Part shown: one piece after another, positions 1 to 9,441 of the stretch | Numbering within the stretch: position 1 is the first letter of the stretch | Layout of the letters: each line of letters opens with the position of its first letter | Assembly (NCBI RefSeq): GCF_002812805.1 | Contig: NZ_NMUM01000040.1 | Coordinates: 186,001 to 250,000, forward strand | Reading direction: 5' to 3' | DNA length: 64,000 bases | DNA from: Microbacterium lacus | Lineage (GTDB): Bacteria; Actinomycetota; Actinomycetes; Actinomycetales; Microbacteriaceae | The notes under the pieces: generated by a model | Database searches by the model: none | What the model was told of the DNA's origin: nothing | The model's input: only the letters and a program-made list of their open reading frames with translations | Program-made: the position numbers and the translations under genes

Positions 1-1
1 C

Positions 2-3000
2 TCTGCCGGGCGGCACGCGCTCGTCGTCGCGCCGACCGGCTCGGGCAAGACCCTGTCCGCCTTCCTCTGGGCGATCGACCGGGTCTTCCGCGAGAAGCCA
101 CTCGAGGCGGAGCCCCGCGCGGGCGGGCGGAGAAAACGGGCGGATGCCCCGCAGCCGACCACGGGCATCCTCTACATCTCTCCGCTGAAGGCGCTGGGCG
201 TCGACGTGGAGCGCAACCTGCGTTCGCCGCTCGTGGGCATCGCCCAGTCGGCACGTCGGCTGGGCATCGCTCTGCCCGACGTCACGGTCGGCGTGCGCTC
301 GGGCGATACGCCGTCGAACGAGCGGCGACGACTGGTGCAGGATCCGCCCGACATCCTGATCACCACCCCCGAATCGCTCTACCTGATGCTCACGAGCCAG
401 GCGGGCGAGACGCTGCGGGGCGTGCACACTGTCATCGTCGACGAGGTTCACGCCGTCGCGGCCACCAAACGCGGAGCGCACCTGGCGGTCAGCCTCGAGC
501 GACTCGACGCCATGCTCGAGCATCCGGCGCAGCGCATCGGGCTGTCGGCGACCGTCCGCCCGATCGACGAGGTCGCTCGGTTCCTCGGCGGCGCGGCGCC
601 CGTCGACATCGTGGCGCCCCCCGCATCGAAGACCTTCGATCTGCGCGTGACCGTGCCGATCGACGACATGCTCAATCCCCCACCCCCGCCCGGTTCGGGC
701 GCGCCGGGCTCGGGTGGGAGTGGGTCGGGCGGTCCGGATGGCGGAACGGATGGTTCGGGTTCCGCCAACGCCCGGGATCCGGACAGCCGTGGCACCGACG
801 ACACCGGCAACGGCGGCGATGCCGGCGACGGCGACGGCGACGGACCGGACTGGTACAACGCCGACAGCCGCCTGCGCCCCGAAGCGACCGAGATGACGGG
901 GTCGGTCTGGCCGCACGTCGAAGAGGCGATCGTCGACCGCATCCTCGAGAACCGCTCGACCATCGTCTTCTCGAACTCCCGCCGACTGGCCGAGCGCCTG
1001 ACCGGTCGGCTCAACGAGATCTACGCCGAGAGGCTCGGGCTCGAACTCCCCGACCCCGCCGTGCCCGCAGCCGTGATGGCTCAGGCGGGCTCGACCGCCG
1101 GCGCCGATCCGGTGCTCGCCCGCGCGCACCACGGTTCGGTGTCGAAGGAGCAGCGCGCTCAGGTCGAAGAAGAGCTGAAGGCCGGTCGTCTGCGGTGCGT
1201 CGTCGCGACCAGCAGCCTCGAGCTCGGTATCGACATGGGCGCGGTCGACCTCGTCATCCAGGTCGAGTCGCCGCCATCGGCCGCGAGCGGGCTGCAGCGG
1301 ATCGGGCGCGCCGGGCATCAGGTCGGCGAGGTCAGCCGCGCGTTCCTGTTCCCCAAGCACCGCGCCGACGTCCTGCACACGGCGATCGTCACCGAGCGGA
1401 TGCTGGCCGGACGCATCGAGTCGATCTCGGTGCCGCAGAATCCGCTCGACATCCTGGCGCAGCAAACCGTCGCGGCGTGCGCGCTCGGGGCGATCAACGT
1501 CGAGGACTGGTACGAGTCGGTGCGCAAGAGCGCCCCGTTCCGCACGCTGCCGCGATCGGCCTACGAGGCCACACTCGACCTGTTAGCCGGCCGCTACCCC
1601 TCGGACGAGTTCGCCGAACTCCGGCCTCGCGTGGTTTGGGACCGCGACGCCGGCACACTGACGGGGCGCCCCGGCGCTCAGCGCCTCGCGGTGACGAGCG
1701 GCGGGACGATCCCGGACCGCGGTCTGTTCGGCGTCTTCGTCGCGGGTGAATCACGGGGCGGTCGCGTCGGCGAGCTCGACGAAGAGATGGTCTACGAGTC
1801 GCGCGTCAACGACGTCTTCACCCTTGGCACGACGAGCTGGCGGATCGTCGAGATCACTCACGATCGGGTCAATGTCGTGCCGGCCTTCGGGCAGCCGGGC
1901 AAGCTGCCGTTCTGGCATGGTGATGGGCTGGGACGCCCCGCCGAACTCGGCGAGGCGCTCGGAAAGTTCTCAAAAGACCTGTCCGAGGCGACACCCGACG
2001 CGGCCCGCGAGCGGCTCCGCGACGGGGGTCTCGACGAGCGCGCGAGCGACAACCTGCTGGCCTACCTCGCGGAGCAGCGCGAGGCGACCGGCACGCTCCC
2101 GACCGACACAACCTTCACGGTCGAGCGCGGGCGCGACGAGGTGGGCGACTGGCGCATCATCCTGCATTCCCCGTACGGCATGAGTGTTCACGCGCCCTGG
2201 GCACTCGCCGTCAACGCGCGCATCCGCGAACGCCTCGGCGTCGAGGGATCCGCCGTCGCGAGCGACGACGGCATCATCGCGCGGGTTCCGGATGCCGCGG
2301 CCGAGCCGCCGGGTGCGGAGCTCTTCGTCTTCGAGGCCGACGAACTCGAACAGATCGTCACGGACGAGGTCGGCGGTTCTGCCCTCTTCGCCTCACGATT
2401 CCGTGAGTGCGCGGCCCGCGCGTTGCTGATGCCGCGCGTCAACCCGAACAAGCGCAGCCCTCTCTGGCAGCAGCGCCAGCGATCGGCGCAGCTGCTCGAG
2501 GTCGCGCGGCGGCACCCGACGTTCCCGATCATCCTCGAGACGCTGAGAGAGGTCCTGCAGGACGTCTACGACCTGCCCGCGCTCCTTAGGCTCGCGCGTG
2601 GGATCGCCGAGCGCCGCATCCGCCTGATCGAGACGACGACGACCCAGCCCTCGCCGTTCGCACGCGACCTGCTGTTCGGATATGTCGGAGCGTTCATGTA
2701 CGAGGGCGACTCGCCTCTCGCCGAACGCCGCGCTGCCGCGCTGTCGGTCGATCCCGCCCTGCTCTCGGAGCTGCTCGGTCGGATCGAGATGCGCGAGCTG
2801 CTCGACCCCGACGTCATCGCGCAATTCGAGCGCGAGGCGCAGCGACTCGATCCCACCCGCCGCGTGAACGGCATCGAGGGCGTCGCGGATCTGCTGCGGA
2901 TGCTCGGGCCCCTGGACGCCGCCGAGGTCGCCGCGCGCCTCATCCCGGCCGATGTCGACGGCTCGGTCGTGCGCGCACTGCGGGCGGATCCCGCCGACCC

Positions 3001-4780
3001 CGATGCGGATGCACCCGCGGAGGATGCGGCACCGGCGCTGCCCGACGCGACGGCGGCGGAGGCATCCGCTCTCCTGACCGCACTCGTCGACGCCCGGCGC
3101 GCGATCCCCATCACGATCGGCGGCACGCACCGCGTCGCCGCGATCGAGGACGCCGGTCGCCTACGCGACGCGCTCGGTGCGGCGTTGCCCGTCGGAATCC
3201 CGCTGGCGTTCCTCGAGCCGACCGAGGACCCGCTCGGCGATCTCGTCGCTCGGTACGCACGCACGCACGCCCCGTTCACCGTGGATGCGCTCGCCGAACG
3301 GCTCGGGATCGGTCCCGCCGTGGCACGTCATACGCTCCTGCGCCTGGAGTCGCAGGGGCGCCTGACGAGCGGATTCTTCCTCCCCGCAGGAGTGGACCGA
3401 CGGGATGAAACGGAGTGGTGCGACGCCGAGGTGCTGCGCCGCCTGCGCATGCGCTCGCTCGCGGCCATTCGCGGCAGCGTCGAGCCCGTGCCGCCCGAGG
3501 CGTTCGCGCGGTTCCTGCCGGTGTGGCAGCACGTCGCCCGGCCGCTGTCCGGGATCGACGGCGTGGTCGCGGCGATCGATCAGCTCGCGGGCGTGCCGCT
3601 GCCGGCGAGCGCGTGGGAGTCTCTCGTGCTGCCCTCCCGCGTGTCGGACTATCACCCCGGGCTGCTCGACGAGTTGACGGCGGCCGGCGAGGTCATCTGG
3701 TCCGGCCAGGGCTCGCTGCCCGGACGCGACGGATGGGTGGCTCTGCACCCCGCGGACGCCGCGCCGTACACGCTGGCCCCGCCCGAGGACGAACCCGCCG
3801 CAGACTCGCTCGATCGACGTGTGCTCGATGCCTTGGCCGTCGGGGGCGCCTACTTCGCCTCTCAGCTGCGCGATGCGGCCGGTGCCGAGAACGAGCAATC
3901 CGTGACAGACGCCCTCTGGCGCCTGACCTGGTCGGGTCATGTCACGAACGACACGTTCGCGCCGCTCCGGGCCCTGACGGCCGGTGGATCGCAGGCCCAC
4001 CGCACGACGCGGCGCCCACCCCGTGCCCGTCTCTTCCGCGGCGCCGCCCTGCCCCGCCCGGCCGCTCCCCCGCGCCCGACCGGTGTGGGCGGACGCTGGT
4101 CGCTGTTGCCCGAACCGGAGTCGGATGCTTCGGCGCGGGCAACGGCATCCGCGGCACTGCTGCTCGATCGCTACGGCGTCGTCACGCGCGGGTCGGTCCA
4201 GGCCGAGGGCATGCCCGGCGGTTTCGCCCAGGCTTATCGGGTGCTCGCCGGCTTCGAACAGGCCGGTCACTGCCGCCGGGGGTATCTCATCGAAGGGTTG
4301 GGGGCGGCACAGTTCGCGGCATCCGCCACGATCGACCGACTGCGCGAGTTCGCGGCCCTGCCCGATCCCGCCCCCCTGCGTGCCGTCACTCTCGCCGCGA
4401 CCGACCCCGCGAACCCCTACGGCGCGGCCCTCCCGTGGCCCGTGATCGACGGCGTCACCCACCGCCCGGGACGCAAGGCCGGCGGCATCGTCGTGCTGGT
4501 CGATGGGGCCCTGGCCGTGTACCTCGAACGGGGCGGCAAGAGCGCGCTCGTCTTCACGGAGGACGATGACGTGCTCGCGGCGGCCGCCCTCGACCTGGCG
4601 ACGACCGCACGGGCACGACGCCTCGACACACTCACGGTCGAGCAGGTCAACGGCGCTTTCGTCTACGGCACTTCAACCGCTCGCGCCCTCCGCGAGGCGG
4701 GGTTCGTCGAGTCGCCGCGCGGCCTGACGCTGCGGCGGACGACGGCGGGAGATGCGATTCGAGCGGGCGCTCGTGCCTGA
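2..4780 (+). CDS. lhr: ATP-dependent helicase Lhr (5' partial)
   Basis: Large superfamily 2 DNA helicase of the Lhr family, linked to DNA repair in mycobacteria. The reading frame is open from the first bases of the window, so the true start lies upstream. Visible helicase motifs in order are Walker A APTGSGKT (bases ~35-58), DEVH box VIVDEVHAV, motif III GLSATV, HHGSVSKEQR, motif V SSLELGIDMG and motif VI QRIGRAGH. A long C-terminal region follows, as in full-length Lhr of about 1500 residues. An unusual Gly/Ser/Asp/Pro-rich stretch at bases ~670-860 separates the two RecA lobes. The stop overlaps the start of nei2, which matches the adjacent lhr-nei pair known from Mycobacterium tuberculosis and suggests co-transcription for repair. 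Confidence 0.95.
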   Translation, partial: SAGRHALVVAPTGSGKTLSAFLWAIDRVFREKPLEAEPRAGGRRKRADAPQPTTGILYISPLKALGVDVERNLRSPLVGIAQSARRLGIALPDVTVGVRSGDTPSNERRRLVQDPPDILITTPESLYLMLTSQAGETLRGVHTVIVDEVHAVAATKRGAHLAVSLERLDAMLEHPAQRIGLSATVRPIDEVARFLGGAAPVDIVAPPASKTFDLRVTVPIDDMLNPPPPPGSGAPGSGGSGSGGPDGGTDGSGSANARDPDSRGTDDTGNGGDAGDGDGDGPDWYNADSRLRPEATEMTGSVWPHVEEAIVDRILENRSTIVFSNSRRLAERLTGRLNEIYAERLGLELPDPAVPAAVMAQAGSTAGADPVLARAHHGSVSKEQRAQVEEELKAGRLRCVVATSSLELGIDMGAVDLVIQVESPPSAASGLQRIGRAGHQVGEVSRAFLFPKHRADVLHTAIVTERMLAGRIESISVPQNPLDILAQQTVAACALGAINVEDWYESVRKSAPFRTLPRSAYEATLDLLAGRYPSDEFAELRPRVVWDRDAGTLTGRPGAQRLAVTSGGTIPDRGLFGVFVAGESRGGRVGELDEEMVYESRVNDVFTLGTTSWRIVEITHDRVNVVPAFGQPGKLPFWHGDGLGRPAELGEALGKFSKDLSEATPDAARERLRDGGLDERASDNLLAYLAEQREATGTLPTDTTFTVERGRDEVGDWRIILHSPYGMSVHAPWALAVNARIRERLGVEGSAVASDDGIIARVPDAAAEPPGAELFVFEADELEQIVTDEVGGSALFASRFRECAARALLMPRVNPNKRSPLWQQRQRSAQLLEVARRHPTFPIILETLREVLQDVYDLPALLRLARGIAERRIRLIETTTTQPSPFARDLLFGYVGAFMYEGDSPLAERRAAALSVDPALLSELLGRIEMRELLDPDVIAQFEREAQRLDPTRRVNGIEGVADLLRMLGPLDAAEVAARLIPADVDGSVVRALRADPADPDADAPAEDAAPALPDATAAEASALLTALVDARRAIPITIGGTHRVAAIEDAGRLRDALGAALPVGIPLAFLEPTEDPLGDLVARYARTHAPFTVDALAERLGIGPAVARHTLLRLESQGRLTSGFFLPAGVDRRDETEWCDAEVLRRLRMRSLAAIRGSVEPVPPEAFARFLPVWQHVARPLSGIDGVVAAIDQLAGVPLPASAWESLVLPSRVSDYHPGLLDELTAAGEVIWSGQGSLPGRDGWVALHPADAAPYTLAPPEDEPAADSLDRRVLDALAVGGAYFASQLRDAAGAENEQSVTDALWRLTWSGHVTNDTFAPLRALTAGGSQAHRTTRRPPRARLFRGAALPRPAAPPRPTGVGGRWSLLPEPESDASARATASAALLLDRYGVVTRGSVQAEGMPGGFAQAYRVLAGFEQAGHCRRGYLIEGLGAAQFAASATIDRLREFAALPDPAPLRAVTLAATDPANPYGAALPWPVIDGVTHRPGRKAGGIVVLVDGALAVYLERGGKSALVFTEDDDVLAAAALDLATTARARRLDTLTVEQVNGAFVYGTSTARALREAGFVESPRGLTLRRTTAGDAIRAGARA

Positions 4781-5546
4781 GGGCGACACCGTCTTCCGCG
4801 CCGCGCGACGGCTGTCCGAGGCTCTCGCGGGTTCGGTCGTGACGCGGTTCGACATCCGCGTCCCCGGCAGTGCGACAGCCGATCTGCGGGGCGAGACCGT
4901 GCATGACGTCGTTCCGCGCGGCAAACACCTGTTGCACCGGATCGGAGACTTCTCGCTGCACTCGCACCTCAAGATGGAGGGCGAGTGGCACGTCTACCGG
5001 CGGGGCGAGAAGTGGCGAAAGCCGGCATTCAAGGCGCGCGCGATCGTCGGGACCGCGGACTGGGATGCCGTGGGGTTCGATCTCTCTATGGTCGAGGTGC
5101 TGCCCACGACCGATGAGGAGCGCGTCGTCGGGCACCTGGGTCCCGACCCGCTCGCCGACGACTGGGATCCGGTCGAGGCCGCGCGGGTGCTCGCGACCGA
5201 CCCGCGACCGATACACGTGGCGCTGCTCGACCAGCGCACCGTGGCGGGCTTCGGCAACGAATACGCGAACGAGATTCTGTTCGTCCGAGGCATCCTGCCC
5301 TCGCGTCCGGCGACCGAGGTAGACACCGCCGCGGTGATCGATGTGGGGGCACGGATGCTCCGCGCCAACCGCGACCGCACCCCACGCACGTTCACGGGCG
5401 ATGCCCGAGCGGGCCGCACGACGTGGGTGTACGGGCGGGCACGGCGGCCCTGTCGGCGGTGCGGAACGGCGATCCGGGAAGGCTCGCTCGGCGCTACGGC
5501 GACGTCCGAGCGCAACGTGTTCTGGTGTCCGAACTGCCAGCGCTGA
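4773..5546 (+). CDS. nei: Fpg/Nei family DNA glycosylase (Nei2-like)
   Basis: Base-excision repair glycosylase/AP lyase of the formamidopyrimidine-endonuclease VIII family, about 257 residues. An upstream ATG at 4752 is in frame, but the GTG at 4773 is the better start. It gives an N-terminus of Met-Pro-Glu-Gly-Asp-Thr, and in this family Pro2 is the catalytic nucleophile and Glu3 a catalytic acid. That start lies inside the end of lhr (8-base overlap). A conserved Lys sits in the PRGKHLLH stretch. The C-terminus carries a zinc finger with Cys-X2-Cys and Cys-X2-Cys pairs (CRRCG and CPNCQ). Translational coupling to lhr is likely. Confidence 0.93.
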   Translation: MPEGDTVFRAARRLSEALAGSVVTRFDIRVPGSATADLRGETVHDVVPRGKHLLHRIGDFSLHSHLKMEGEWHVYRRGEKWRKPAFKARAIVGTADWDAVGFDLSMVEVLPTTDEERVVGHLGPDPLADDWDPVEAARVLATDPRPIHVALLDQRTVAGFGNEYANEILFVRGILPSRPATEVDTAAVIDVGARMLRANRDRTPRTFTGDARAGRTTWVYGRARRPCRRCGTAIREGSLGATATSERNVFWCPNCQR

Positions 5547-5564
5547 CCAGAAACCTCACGCCTA

Positions 5565-6227
5565 TCAGTGGCCGACGTAGCGGCCCGGCCGGTGGTTGAG
5601 CGCGAGCACCAGGCTGAGCAGCACCGCCCCCGCGGCCGAAAGCAGCACGAGCGGCCAGGGCACGACCCAGAGAGCCGCGACGATGATCGCGACATCGAAG
5701 ATCATCTGCACCCAGCCCGCGCGGAAGCCCCACCGCTCCTGGACGATCAGCGCGATGATCGTAATGCCGCCGAGGCTCGCGCGATGCCGGAAGAGGATGA
5801 GAAGTCCGATCCCCACGAGCAGATTGCCCCCGAAGGTGCCGTAGACGGGATCGATCTGCGGGATCGGGAACGCCAGGTTGTGGAGCACGGAGAAGGCGGA
5901 GACGAGACCGATCGCCACGGCTGTCCGCACCGTGAAGTCCAGCCCCTTTTTCCAGAGCGCGAGCACGGCGAACGGAAGATTCACGATCGCGAAGAGCGCC
6001 CAGAAGGGCAGCGTGGTCGCGTAGTCGAGCAGCAGGGCAACGCCGGCGGTACCACCCGTGACCGCTCCACTGGCCTGCAGCAGGTGAAGCCCGAGCGACG
6101 CGGTGAACGTTCCCGTCAGCAATCCCAGGATGTCTTCGGGCACGGTGTGCGCCAGGGCCGGATCGCCGAAGACCGGGTCGGTCGGAGCAGCGGTGCCATC
6201 AGAGCGGATGTCGTGTGCGTGTGTCAC
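5565..6227 (-). CDS. YitT family membrane protein
   Basis: Integral membrane protein of about 220 residues with roughly five to six hydrophobic segments. It matches the YitT (DUF161) family by its early Gly-rich segment TGGTAGVALLLDY, the internal TFGGNLLVGIGLL and the SLGGITIIAL stretch. Function in the family is poorly defined. The GTG start at 6227 has a good ribosome-binding site (GAAGGA) a few bases upstream. It converges on nei2 with only 18 bases between them. No partner gene is apparent. Confidence 0.82.
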   Translation of the reverse strand: MTHAHDIRSDGTAAPTDPVFGDPALAHTVPEDILGLLTGTFTASLGLHLLQASGAVTGGTAGVALLLDYATTLPFWALFAIVNLPFAVLALWKKGLDFTVRTAVAIGLVSAFSVLHNLAFPIPQIDPVYGTFGGNLLVGIGLLILFRHRASLGGITIIALIVQERWGFRAGWVQMIFDVAIIVAALWVVPWPLVLLSAAGAVLLSLVLALNHRPGRYVGH

Positions 6228-6443
6228 GGGGTCCTTCGTGAGGTTCGTGGGTCTGGACAGGAGGGGTCATCCGTCCGCACTCATCTTCGCAAACTCGGCG
6301 TCCTCCGAGAACGGCACCCTCGCGGAACCGAACGGGGACTTTCACGCAAAAGAAGTTCACGAACGACCCATCGGGAATACCCATGCCTACGAATGAGTTA
6401 CAACCGGTGACTTCGGCTTTACATACCGCCGTAGGAGGGAATC

Positions 6444-6851
6444 GTGGGCAAGAACTACGTGGACATCGAACGCGATAACGGAGAAACCCTGCGTTACCGC
6501 AAGCACGTCAATGGTCGCGGCCTGATCGCGCACGGCGCGAAGGTGCACGCGAGCGCGCTGATCGAGGCGGGCGCATATGTCGAACCCGGGGCGCAGGTTG
6601 CCGCCGGAGCTCGTGTGCTGCGTGGCGCGTGGATCGAGGCGGACGCCGTCATCGGGCCGGACGCCGTCATCGAGGAGCACGCGCACATCGGCGCGGGTGC
6701 AGCGATCGGTTCCGGTGCACGCATCGGCGTCCGCGCGTCCGTGGGCGATCGCGCACGGGTCGCGGGCGGCGCCAAGATTCGCGACGACGAAATCGTCGCG
6801 AACGGCCAGATCGTTGCCACCGACAAGCGCGGACTGCGCTTGGCGGCGTAA
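6444..6851 (+). CDS. hexapeptide-repeat (left-handed beta helix) protein
   Basis: Protein of 135 residues made almost entirely of hexapeptide repeats (for example GAKVHA, GAYVEP, GAQVAA, GARVLR, GAAIGS), which predicts a left-handed parallel beta helix. Such proteins are often acyltransferases or carbonic-anhydrase-like, but I see no clear catalytic extension, so the activity is unknown. The GTG start at 6444 is decided by a strong GGAGGGA ribosome-binding site at 6435-6440. The last codons and the stop form the first copy of a 34-bp tandem repeat that then continues into the intergenic region. Confidence 0.75.
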   Translation: MGKNYVDIERDNGETLRYRKHVNGRGLIAHGAKVHASALIEAGAYVEPGAQVAAGARVLRGAWIEADAVIGPDAVIEEHAHIGAGAAIGSGARIGVRASVGDRARVAGGAKIRDDEIVANGQIVATDKRGLRLAA

Positions 6852-7014
6852 GCCACGCGAGCGCGGACTGCGCTTGGCGGCGTAAGCCACGCGAGCGCGG
6901 ACTGCGCTTGGCGGCGTAAGCCACGCGAGCGCGGACTGCGCTTGGCGGCGTAAGCCACGCAAGCGCGGACTGCGCTTGGCGGCGTAAGCCACGCGAGCGC
7001 GGGCTACGCTGGCC
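6827..7014 (+). repeat. 34-bp tandem repeat array (about 5.5 copies)
   Basis: Five near-identical 34-bp units occupy 6827-6860, 6861-6894, 6895-6928, 6929-6962 and 6963-6996, followed by a decayed half copy to about 7014. Only one mismatch is visible among the complete copies (A for G at position 33 of copy 4). The first copy encodes the last residues and the TAA stop of the hexapeptide protein. Each unit contains TGGC-N7-GCCA and CGCT/AGCG arms that could form an imperfect hairpin. 34 is not a multiple of three, so later copies shift frame and are non-coding. The last half copy holds the promoter box of the next gene. Confidence 0.9.
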
Positions 7015-7016
7015 GG

Positions 7017-7748
7017 ATGGTTAAGGGTGGTGGGGCTCCGAGACGCCCGCGCCGTCCTGTGCGTGCGGCATCCATGCGCCCCGCGACTCCGAAGAAGGCG
7101 GCACGCTCGAAACCCGCGCCTTCTGTCGAAGAACCGCCCGGTCCCGTTCTGGTCGGGCCGCTGCGGCTGGGCGTGTTCCCGGGTGCAGCACCCGGAATCT
7201 GGGTCGATCGTTGGCGGGAACGCCTGCCCGACGTACCTTTCGAACTCGTTCCGACCGAGGCGGCGAATCAGGAGCGGGCGCTCCGTGCCCACGAGGTCGA
7301 TGCGGCCCTAGTCCGTCTCCCGGTCCAGCGCGAGGGATTGCACGTCATTCCGCTCTACGAAGAGACCACGGTCGTCGCGTTCGGCACCGATTCGTCGCTC
7401 GGAGCCGCGGAAGAGCTGGCGTTCGACGACCTCGCCGGCGAGATCCTGTTCGTCCCCGCGGACGATGTGCTGGGTCCGCTCGACATTCCCGGCGTCGTCC
7501 CGGCTCGCGGGCCGCAACTCGCGACGACCGCGGACGCGTTGGAGACCGTCGCCGCCGGCGTGGGGATCGTAATCCTGCCCCTGTCGCTCGTGCGCCTACA
7601 CCGCCGCCGCGACGTAACCCACCGGCCGCTCGCGGGTGCCCCGACATCCGCCGTCGCCCTGGCGTGGGTCGCCGAGAACACGAGCCCCGAGATCGAGGCG
7701 CTGGTCGGCATCGTTCGGGGCCGCACCGCTCGCTCGTCGCGGGGTTGA
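7017..7748 (+). CDS. orphan LysR-type substrate-binding domain protein
   Basis: About 243 residues. After a basic, low-complexity N-terminus of about 45 residues, the sequence resembles the ligand-binding half of LysR regulators: a first beta strand LRLGVFPGAAPG, a central block ending in LHVIPLYEETTVVAF, and a late ETVAAGVGIVILPLSLV typical of the second lobe. No helix-turn-helix domain is present, so it cannot be a complete LysR repressor. It may bind a small molecule or modulate another factor. The ATG at 7017 follows TACGCT by six bases, suggesting leaderless transcription. A downstream ATG near 7075 is an alternative start. Confidence 0.65.
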   Translation: MVKGGGAPRRPRRPVRAASMRPATPKKAARSKPAPSVEEPPGPVLVGPLRLGVFPGAAPGIWVDRWRERLPDVPFELVPTEAANQERALRAHEVDAALVRLPVQREGLHVIPLYEETTVVAFGTDSSLGAAEELAFDDLAGEILFVPADDVLGPLDIPGVVPARGPQLATTADALETVAAGVGIVILPLSLVRLHRRRDVTHRPLAGAPTSAVALAWVAENTSPEIEALVGIVRGRTARSSRG

Positions 7749-7776
7749 CCGCGCCCGCCGATTACACTCGGGCAAC

Positions 7777-8535
7777 ATGACCTATGCCGGCACGGGGACC
7801 GATGGCGCCCGACCACTGCTGTACCTGTGCGTGCGCCCCCAGGCCGGTGCCGCCGAGGGTGAATATCGCTCGTTCCGCGAGGCCGCGCACCTCGACGAGG
7901 ACCGCCTGCACGCCCACGACCTCGTGCGCGAACCGCTGCCGGCCGACGCTCTCGACACGTACGCGGGGTTCCTCGTGGGCGGCAGCCCGTTCAACGTCGC
8001 CGACCCCACGGGCACGAAGACCGACGTGCAGCGCCGCCTGGAGGCGGACCTCGAACGGATCGCGGATGCCGCGGCATCCGGTGTCACGTCGGGGCTGTTC
8101 ACCTGCTACGGCATCGGCATTGTGACGCGCATGCTCGGTGGCGAAGTCACGCGGGCCTACCCCGAAGACACGGGTCCCGCGACGATCACGCTCACCGAGA
8201 CGGGCGTGCAGGACCCGCTCTTCGGGATACTCCCCCCGCGCTTCTCGGCCCTCACGGCGCACAAAGAGGGTGCGGCCACGCCGCCGCCGGGCGCCGAACT
8301 TCTCGCCACGAACGATGTCTGTCCCGTGCAGGCGTACCGCGTCGGCGACACCCTGTACGCGACGCAGTTCCATCCCGAACCGACGGGTCGAGCCTTCACC
8401 GAGCGGATGGTCGTCTATCGCGACGACGGATACTTCGATGCCCGCGCCTTCGACGAAATCGCGGCGCGCGTGCTCGGTGCGTCGATCAGCGAGCCCGCGC
8501 GCATCGTGCGCGCATTTGCGGAGCGCCTGGCCTGA
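7777..8535 (+). CDS. class I glutamine amidotransferase-like protein
   Basis: About 252 residues with the class I glutamine amidotransferase (GMP-synthase-like) fold. The nucleophile elbow appears as GLFTCYGIGI with the catalytic Cys near residue 111. The catalytic His lies in QFHPEP near residue 197. It is a stand-alone domain, so it either hydrolyses gamma-glutamyl substrates or serves an unknown partner. The reading frame extends further upstream, but the ATG at 7777 follows a TACACT box by eight bases and gives a normal N-terminus. It lies only 28 bases after the LysR-like gene. Confidence 0.85.
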   Translation: MTYAGTGTDGARPLLYLCVRPQAGAAEGEYRSFREAAHLDEDRLHAHDLVREPLPADALDTYAGFLVGGSPFNVADPTGTKTDVQRRLEADLERIADAAASGVTSGLFTCYGIGIVTRMLGGEVTRAYPEDTGPATITLTETGVQDPLFGILPPRFSALTAHKEGAATPPPGAELLATNDVCPVQAYRVGDTLYATQFHPEPTGRAFTERMVVYRDDGYFDARAFDEIAARVLGASISEPARIVRAFAERLA

Positions 8536-8562
8536 GGCTCGCGTCTCCACCGCTCTGAGCGG

Positions 8563-9387
8563 TCAGTCGCCCTGCGGCCGGAGGATCCGGAGCCCCGCGA
8601 TCGCGAGCGGTGTGCCGACGACCGCGACAGCCGCCACGATCGCGGCGATGCCGATCTCTTCGCTGCGCGGCTGGTCGGCCAGGCGCGCGACGGCGATCCA
8701 GGCGAGTCCCCACCCCAGCGCAAGGCCGGGTGCGACGCGCCATCCGCTCGCCCAAGCGATCGCGAGACCGATGACCGCGACGACGACGATGACCGCGATA
8801 CCCCAGGCGTGAGCGTGATCGGCCCAGTAGGTCGGCCCGATGGCGGTCAGCCAGGCGGCGACGTTCGCGACGGAAGCGACCGCGACCCAGCCGAGATGCA
8901 GGCCGGTCACCCCGTCGACCAGGATCGAGTCGGTGATGCCGCCGCGAGGCATCCGCGTCACCACGGCGCGCTGGAAGGTGATGCACAATGCGGCCAGCAG
9001 CACGAAGATCGCCAGCGTGGTGCCCCAGAGTGTGAACACCTGAACCGTCACGATCCAGAGCCCGTTCAGCACCATGCTGAGCGCGATCCACCATCCCATC
9101 GAGCGCTGCCGCGCCGAAGCGCGCTGCGCGGGCAGGGCCTGCCAGATCGTGTAGGCCGCGAGGCCTGTGTAGATGACCGACCAGATCGAGAACGCGGGGG
9201 TGGCTGGCGCGAGCAGGGTCGCATCCGCGGCGAGCGCGCCGCCCTGAGCCTGGGCGATCGGTGTGCCCCCGAAAACTCCGACTCCCACCATCGCGGCGAT
9301 GAGCATGAACACGAGCGCAGAGATCACGACGATCTGGCGCACAAGATCGAGGCTCTGGGCCTCGGTCGGCCGTCCCGGATGGGTCAT
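8563..9387 (-). CDS. TspO/MBR-like tryptophan-rich membrane protein
   Basis: Integral membrane protein of 274 residues with about seven to eight hydrophobic segments, rich in Trp (FSIWSVIY, YTIWQALP, GWWIALSMVLNGLWI). This pattern fits the long TspO-related 'tryptophan-rich sensory protein' group of Actinobacteria. In the family TspO proteins bind porphyrins or other hydrophobic ligands, but the role here is not established. The ATG at 9387 is preceded at six bases by TAGGCT, a leaderless signature. A short hairpin (8549-8563) separates it from the convergent amidotransferase gene. Confidence 0.78.
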   Translation of the reverse strand: MTHPGRPTEAQSLDLVRQIVVISALVFMLIAAMVGVGVFGGTPIAQAQGGALAADATLLAPATPAFSIWSVIYTGLAAYTIWQALPAQRASARQRSMGWWIALSMVLNGLWIVTVQVFTLWGTTLAIFVLLAALCITFQRAVVTRMPRGGITDSILVDGVTGLHLGWVAVASVANVAAWLTAIGPTYWADHAHAWGIAVIVVVAVIGLAIAWASGWRVAPGLALGWGLAWIAVARLADQPRSEEIGIAAIVAAVAVVGTPLAIAGLRILRPQGD

Positions 9388-9441
9388 TTCTTCAGCCTAT
9401 GCCGGGCTGGATCGGGGCGGCGGAGCATTGACAACCGCGCC

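Noticed and set aside
448-1014. Long open frame opposite lhr
   Set aside because: Antisense frame in very GC-rich DNA; no ribosome-binding site or family-like sequence, while the lhr helicase motifs are unambiguous on the plus strand.
6861-6996. 34-bp repeats considered as a CRISPR array
   Set aside because: Units are directly adjacent with no variable spacers and no cas gene nearby, so this is a tandem repeat.
8549-8563. Terminator between the amidotransferase and TspO-like genes
   Set aside because: Only a 6-bp stem with a three-base loop and no T tract, overlapping the stop region; too weak to list as a feature.
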